A stretch of 9,297 nt of DNA. Source: Phycisphaerales bacterium. Lineage in GTDB: Bacteria > Planctomycetota > Phycisphaerae > Tepidisphaerales > Tepidisphaeraceae. Below, piece after piece: positions 6,146-9,297 of the stretch. The number at the start of each line of letters is the position of its first letter. The stretch's first letter is position 1. The DNA is taken from assembly GCA_003153655.1 (NCBI GenBank), contig PMAK01000065.1:1103-10399 (forward strand), given 5' to 3'. The position numbers and the translations under genes were made by a program. Under the pieces are notes generated by a model. That model did no database searches. It saw nothing but the letters and a program-made list of their open reading frames with translations, and was not told the DNA's origin.

Positions 6146-7669
6146 TCACGGCGGAGTCATTGCGCCGGTATCTGAAACCGGGAAATTCTCGACCACAATT
6201 CGAGCGTCTCCCCGAAAGGCATTGCGGAATCGAACCACTAGACGCCGGACCGGAAGCGGCGCAGCGGGGCGATCAGCCGGCGGCGTTATCAATTGGCGAA
6301 GCACGCGCAATGTATCTGGCCGGGTCTGCCAATAACCGACCTGCATATCAATCGGGCTTAGATCAGAAAACCGATCGATTGCCTGCACGACGTTAACCTG
6401 GTTTGAAAGAACCGCGCTGTAATTATCACCTTTCGAGCCGCCGTTGCGTGCGATTTGCCAGGCGACAATCACCTCAACAAACAACAGCGATGCCGCGTAG
6501 ACCGGTACGGTTATTCGCGCCGGCACGCTTCGTGGTCCAAACCACCTGGGCAGCGCGTCAAACGCCAGCCATGCGAACATCACGTAAATGATCCATGTGG
6601 TGTTGTAGTAGTGGGGATAAAGGGAGACGTGTTCGAGGCCGTCAAAGAGGGTTTGAGCGAGAAACGCCGCCCATCCGAGAAAACACAATTGGTTGATGGT
6701 GATTACCTGTGTGCCTGCCTCGCGCAGCCGACCCAGCGCGCGTCGTGCCTGGGGAATGGCCATGATCATTCCCGTCCAGCATGCGAGAATTCCGATGTAG
6801 GTGATCACCCGGGCGATCGTGAACGCATATCGCACCAGAGCGGGCTTGATGATTGCGCTGCTTTCCTCCAGGAAATAGCCGACGTTCTTCCCGGTGATAT
6901 GCTGGGCGCCCAGCAGGGGAAAGAGCCATCCATGCCACCACGGCGCGTAGTCCGGAACATGCGAGCCGTGAAACGTCACCGCATATCTTAAATACGGTGC
7001 TGAAATGGCGAACATCAGGATAGTCGTCGCCAGCAGCGGCCACTTGAATTTCAAGAGCCAGCGTGTTTGAAAGAAAATCGCATGGATCGCCAACACAAAC
7101 AGAAACGGCAGAACCATAAGATGAGTCAGGCACAACAGTGCGGCGCAGACAACGGCGAGGCAAAGCGTCCGCGCGCGTCTGCTTTCCAGGAATTGGCCGT
7201 AGGATGCGAACAACACGGCGGATAGCGGAATGCACAAACTATTGTCCCAAAGCTGCCGGCTGTAATACCACATCCATGGCGAAAACATCGTCACGACGGC
7301 GAGCCACGGGCTCACTCGTAGCAATTGTGTGAGCCAAAGCAAACCCAGAGCCGTTAATCCCCCGACGGCAACCGCGCGAATCGCGCTCATGGTGATCAGA
7401 TTGCGCGTGAAGGCGAGAAACACCTGATCGATCCAGATCGGCAGCGGGCCGTAACGAATCCCATGCGTTCCCTTGAGGCCATACTGGGCCGGCGTAAAAG
7501 GGAGTGATATTCCCAAGGTGTGGCTGGGGGTCGCATTGAACTGCAATGCGAGATCGAAATTGCGCGACATGTCGAAATACCACGGAGAATCGCCGGGCCG
7601 AAAGCCCATGGCGATGACGATCGCCACGAGAGCAATGCAGGGCCAGCGAATTTCAGAGGCTTTCAACAT
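6146..7669 (-). CDS. GT-C-type integral membrane protein, probable family 39-like glycosyltransferase
   Basis: This 507-residue protein has many hydrophobic spans (about 11-22, 92-115, 120-134, 145-158, 168-198, 209-224, 282-305, 326-341, 358-372 and 385-405) and a polar C-terminal part of roughly 100 residues. The first external loop contains GDSPWYFDMSRNFD (26-39) and then RYGPLPIWID (72-81). This resembles the GT-C fold, where an acidic loop residue after the first span is catalytic and a GPLP-type motif follows. Such enzymes move a sugar from a polyprenyl-phosphate donor to a lipid, glycan or protein on the outer side of the membrane. The exact donor and acceptor cannot be told. The ATG at 7669 is preceded by GGA with a 7-base spacer. 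The gene shares orientation with the carbamoyltransferase operon but is 406 bases upstream, so it is probably a separate unit. A polysaccharide polymerase or other GT-C-like protein is the alternative. Confidence 0.75.
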   Translation of the reverse strand: MLKASEIRWPCIALVAIVIAMGFRPGDSPWYFDMSRNFDLALQFNATPSHTLGISLPFTPAQYGLKGTHGIRYGPLPIWIDQVFLAFTRNLITMSAIRAVAVGGLTALGLLWLTQLLRVSPWLAVVTMFSPWMWYYSRQLWDNSLCIPLSAVLFASYGQFLESRRARTLCLAVVCAALLCLTHLMVLPFLFVLAIHAIFFQTRWLLKFKWPLLATTILMFAISAPYLRYAVTFHGSHVPDYAPWWHGWLFPLLGAQHITGKNVGYFLEESSAIIKPALVRYAFTIARVITYIGILACWTGMIMAIPQARRALGRLREAGTQVITINQLCFLGWAAFLAQTLFDGLEHVSLYPHYYNTTWIIYVMFAWLAFDALPRWFGPRSVPARITVPVYAASLLFVEVIVAWQIARNGGSKGDNYSAVLSNQVNVVQAIDRFSDLSPIDMQVGYWQTRPDTLRVLRQLITPPADRPAAPLPVRRLVVRFRNAFRGDARIVVENFPVSDTGAMTPP

Positions 7670-7877
7670 AGGTCAATCCGAAGTTTCAGGCTGCGCTTTC
7701 GATTCCAGAGGCGACAAACCCGTCTATCGGCATCTTACACACGAGTTACGCACGAGGGCGGCAAAGCCGATGAGCGAATACAACAGGGTGATCCGCATTG
7801 TTACGCATAGCACTACAGTCCGATAATCGATTCTCAAAACTGCCTGTGAAGGAATTGTTTCCCGGCCGGTTGTTGGA

Positions 7878-8316
7878 GTGCTCTATGCTGCTTCGCTGCT
7901 GCTCATTCTTTCTTTGGCTGCGCGACTGATAACCTCCTGGAAAACCTACGGCGATCTCGACACCCCATCCGGCGTCTGGGCGACGATGGCGGTTGACCTT
8001 GTAGATGGCAACACGCTGTATCGGCCTATCATCTCGCCGCTCGGATACGTCGGATCGCTGATATTCATCTCGATATTCTTCGCGCTGGCCGTTTCCGCGA
8101 AGATCACAAGCATTTTCGGAATCACGTCCGTGCTCGCGTGGCTGGCATTTCGCGATCAGTGGAGAGATGCGATTCCGCGCGGTCGTCACGCACGCGCGTC
8201 CAGCGGACTGGTCTGATGTCGTCGCCGACGACGCATTGATCGCGGCGCATCTGGGTCAATACCAATTGAAATCCGTGCATGGCACGGCGCAGGTCTATCT
8301 CCCCGACCCGAAGTGA
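7878..8316 (+). pseudogene. Decayed GT-C/family 39-like membrane protein with internal deletions and a frameshift
   Basis: Three pieces of one gene family lie side by side. Piece one begins at a GTG at 7878 (the frame is open from 7827) and reads a hydrophobic span and then GDLDTPSGVWATMAVDL and TLYRPIISPLGY, an N-terminal first-loop signature of GT-C proteins. Near 8055 it jumps to ALAVSAKITSIFGI, which matches ALAAKITSVFGI in the neighbouring gene at 8329-9297. At about 8167 the similarity continues in another frame: AVVTHARPAD, then SVHGTAQVYLP and a TGA at 8314-8316. This parallels AVILHAPPND and SVHGTFYVFLP at the neighbour's C-terminus. Relative to the neighbour about 220 residues are missing between pieces two and three. 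In its own frame the first part runs on to a stop at 8216, giving a 112-residue product that lacks most of the protein. A short functional membrane peptide is possible but unlikely. Confidence 0.8.
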
Positions 8317-8328
8317 TTGCACCTTGAT

Positions 8329-9297
8329 TCAGTGTTTCGGCAGAAAAACATAAAACGTGCCGTGAACCGAAGTCTGCACATACGCACTTTCCAATCGATC
8401 GATAAACCCGGGTCCAAAATCGCCTTCGTTGGATGAGAACGCCGGATCGTTTGGCGGCGCGTGAAGAATGACCGCCTTGAAATATCGGTCATCGAGGTTT
8501 CGCCAGAATCGATCCGCGATTTCCGGTTTCCGAATGCGGATCGCGCGGAACATAAATGGGTCCAACATATATGGCCGCTCTCCCGCAATCAGCGGAAGCA
8601 ATGGATCCTGCGAGAGAATCGGCCCGTCCGCAATCGACGACCTGGTGTCGGCCAGGGCGGATTCCATTTGTGCGCGTTCATCATGGCGGCGAATCTCACC
8701 GATTTGCCGCCAACTGGCAGCGGATGCGAGAATCATCAATAACAACGTGATCGTCAGCATGGGCCACTGCAATGCCCGGCTTTTCATACTCAGGGTTGCG
8801 ATCACCAAAATCGCGGCTGCGTTCATATCGACCAGGTGATTCAAGTGCGTCCCCGGCGAGCCATAGATCAGAATTGTCCCCGCGGTGGCGAGCACCAACA
8901 GAATGGCCGACAGCGAAGTCCATTGCCGCGTCCAGGCAATGACGAAGATGGACAACGCCCAGATCGCGAGGAGCGTTCGGTCCTGTGCTGCCATATCGCC
9001 GAGGAGCAGACGCGGGCCTTTGAGCATGCGGTGAAAACTGCCGCCCCCGCGGGCGCAAAGAAGGAAGATTGTTTTCGCCCGTCCATCGCTGGCGCCCTGC
9101 GTGACGAGCAGAAGAATGACGACTCCCAGAATCCAGGCAAGACCGAGAATTGCCGCGTGCCGGAATTTTCCGCGAAGCAGGAACCAGATCATTGCCGCGG
9201 CAATTCCAAAAACGCTGGTGATTTTTGCCGCCAGCGCCAGGACGAAACAAATCGCGCCCGCGATCAAACCGAGAGATGATCCGTTTTTTTTGCTGGA
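8329..9297 (-). CDS. GT-C/family 39-like membrane protein, C-terminal part (5' end beyond the window)
   Basis: The frame stays open to the window edge: ten codons precede the first possible start (TTG at 9267), and residues around it match the middle, not the beginning, of the paralogous remnant. This is therefore the last 322 residues of a longer protein. Hydrophobic spans lie at about 11-30, 47-66, 108-122, 129-145, 156-170 and 178-196 of the visible part, with GTHLNHLVDMNAA (149-161) before the fifth. A polar C-terminal domain follows, containing GPILSQDPLLPLIAGERPY (225-243) and ending SVHGTFYVFLP. This layout is typical of large polyprenyl-phosphate-dependent glycosyltransferase-like proteins; the donor and acceptor are unknown and the catalytic first loop is outside the window. 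It ends 12 bases from the end of the plus-strand pseudogene, tail to tail. Confidence 0.78.
   Translation of the reverse strand, partial: SSKKNGSSLGLIAGAICFVLALAAKITSVFGIAAAMIWFLLRGKFRHAAILGLAWILGVVILLLVTQGASDGRAKTIFLLCARGGGSFHRMLKGPRLLLGDMAAQDRTLLAIWALSIFVIAWTRQWTSLSAILLVLATAGTILIYGSPGTHLNHLVDMNAAAILVIATLSMKSRALQWPMLTITLLLMILASAASWRQIGEIRRHDERAQMESALADTRSSIADGPILSQDPLLPLIAGERPYMLDPFMFRAIRIRKPEIADRFWRNLDDRYFKAVILHAPPNDPAFSSNEGDFGPGFIDRLESAYVQTSVHGTFYVFLPKH

Noticed and set aside
8300..8345. Hairpin between the two convergent gene ends as a bidirectional terminator
   Set aside because: The inverted similarity follows from homologous coding ends (CCGAAGTGA against TCAGTGTTTCGG). The stem is broken and no T-tract follows.

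Overview
The window is bacterial, moderately GC-rich and gene-dense. All five intact genes and one gene cut by the right edge lie on the minus strand; the only plus-strand coding remnant is a decayed gene. The mix of families (SxtJ and DUF5989 small membrane proteins beside a NodU-type carbamoyltransferase, large GT-C-like membrane proteins, a soluble PAS hybrid kinase, and an interspersed repeat of the kind common in environmental genomes) suggests a free-living bacterium such as a member of the Planctomycetes, Verrucomicrobia or a similar lineage. The sequence alone does not fix the phylum.

Reading the minus strand from the right: an edge-truncated GT-C/family 39-like membrane protein (8329-9297) meets, tail to tail, a plus-strand pseudogene of the same family (about 7827-8316). 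The pseudogene has lost most of its middle and changes frame near 8167. Next comes a second, unrelated-looking GT-C-type membrane protein (6146-7669), followed by a roughly 400-base gap that holds a candidate promoter and small inverted repeats.

The core is a tight four-gene operon, 5739 to 2086: O-carbamoyltransferase, SxtJ-family membrane protein, DUF5989 (SxtK-like) single-span protein, and a membrane-anchored SGNH/GDSL hydrolase. Gaps between these genes are only 5-16 bases. Families and order match sxtI-sxtJ-sxtK-sxtL of the cyanobacterial saxitoxin cluster, but nothing else from that pathway is present here. The block therefore looks like a portable carbamoylation module. The glycosyltransferase-like neighbours suggest, by inference, that its target is a surface glycan, glycolipid or secreted small molecule.

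At the left end is a soluble PAS-HisKA-HATPase-REC hybrid sensor kinase (75-1901). Its last residues and stop codon lie in an interspersed repeat-like element (about 21-110), which seems to have replaced the native C-terminal tail.
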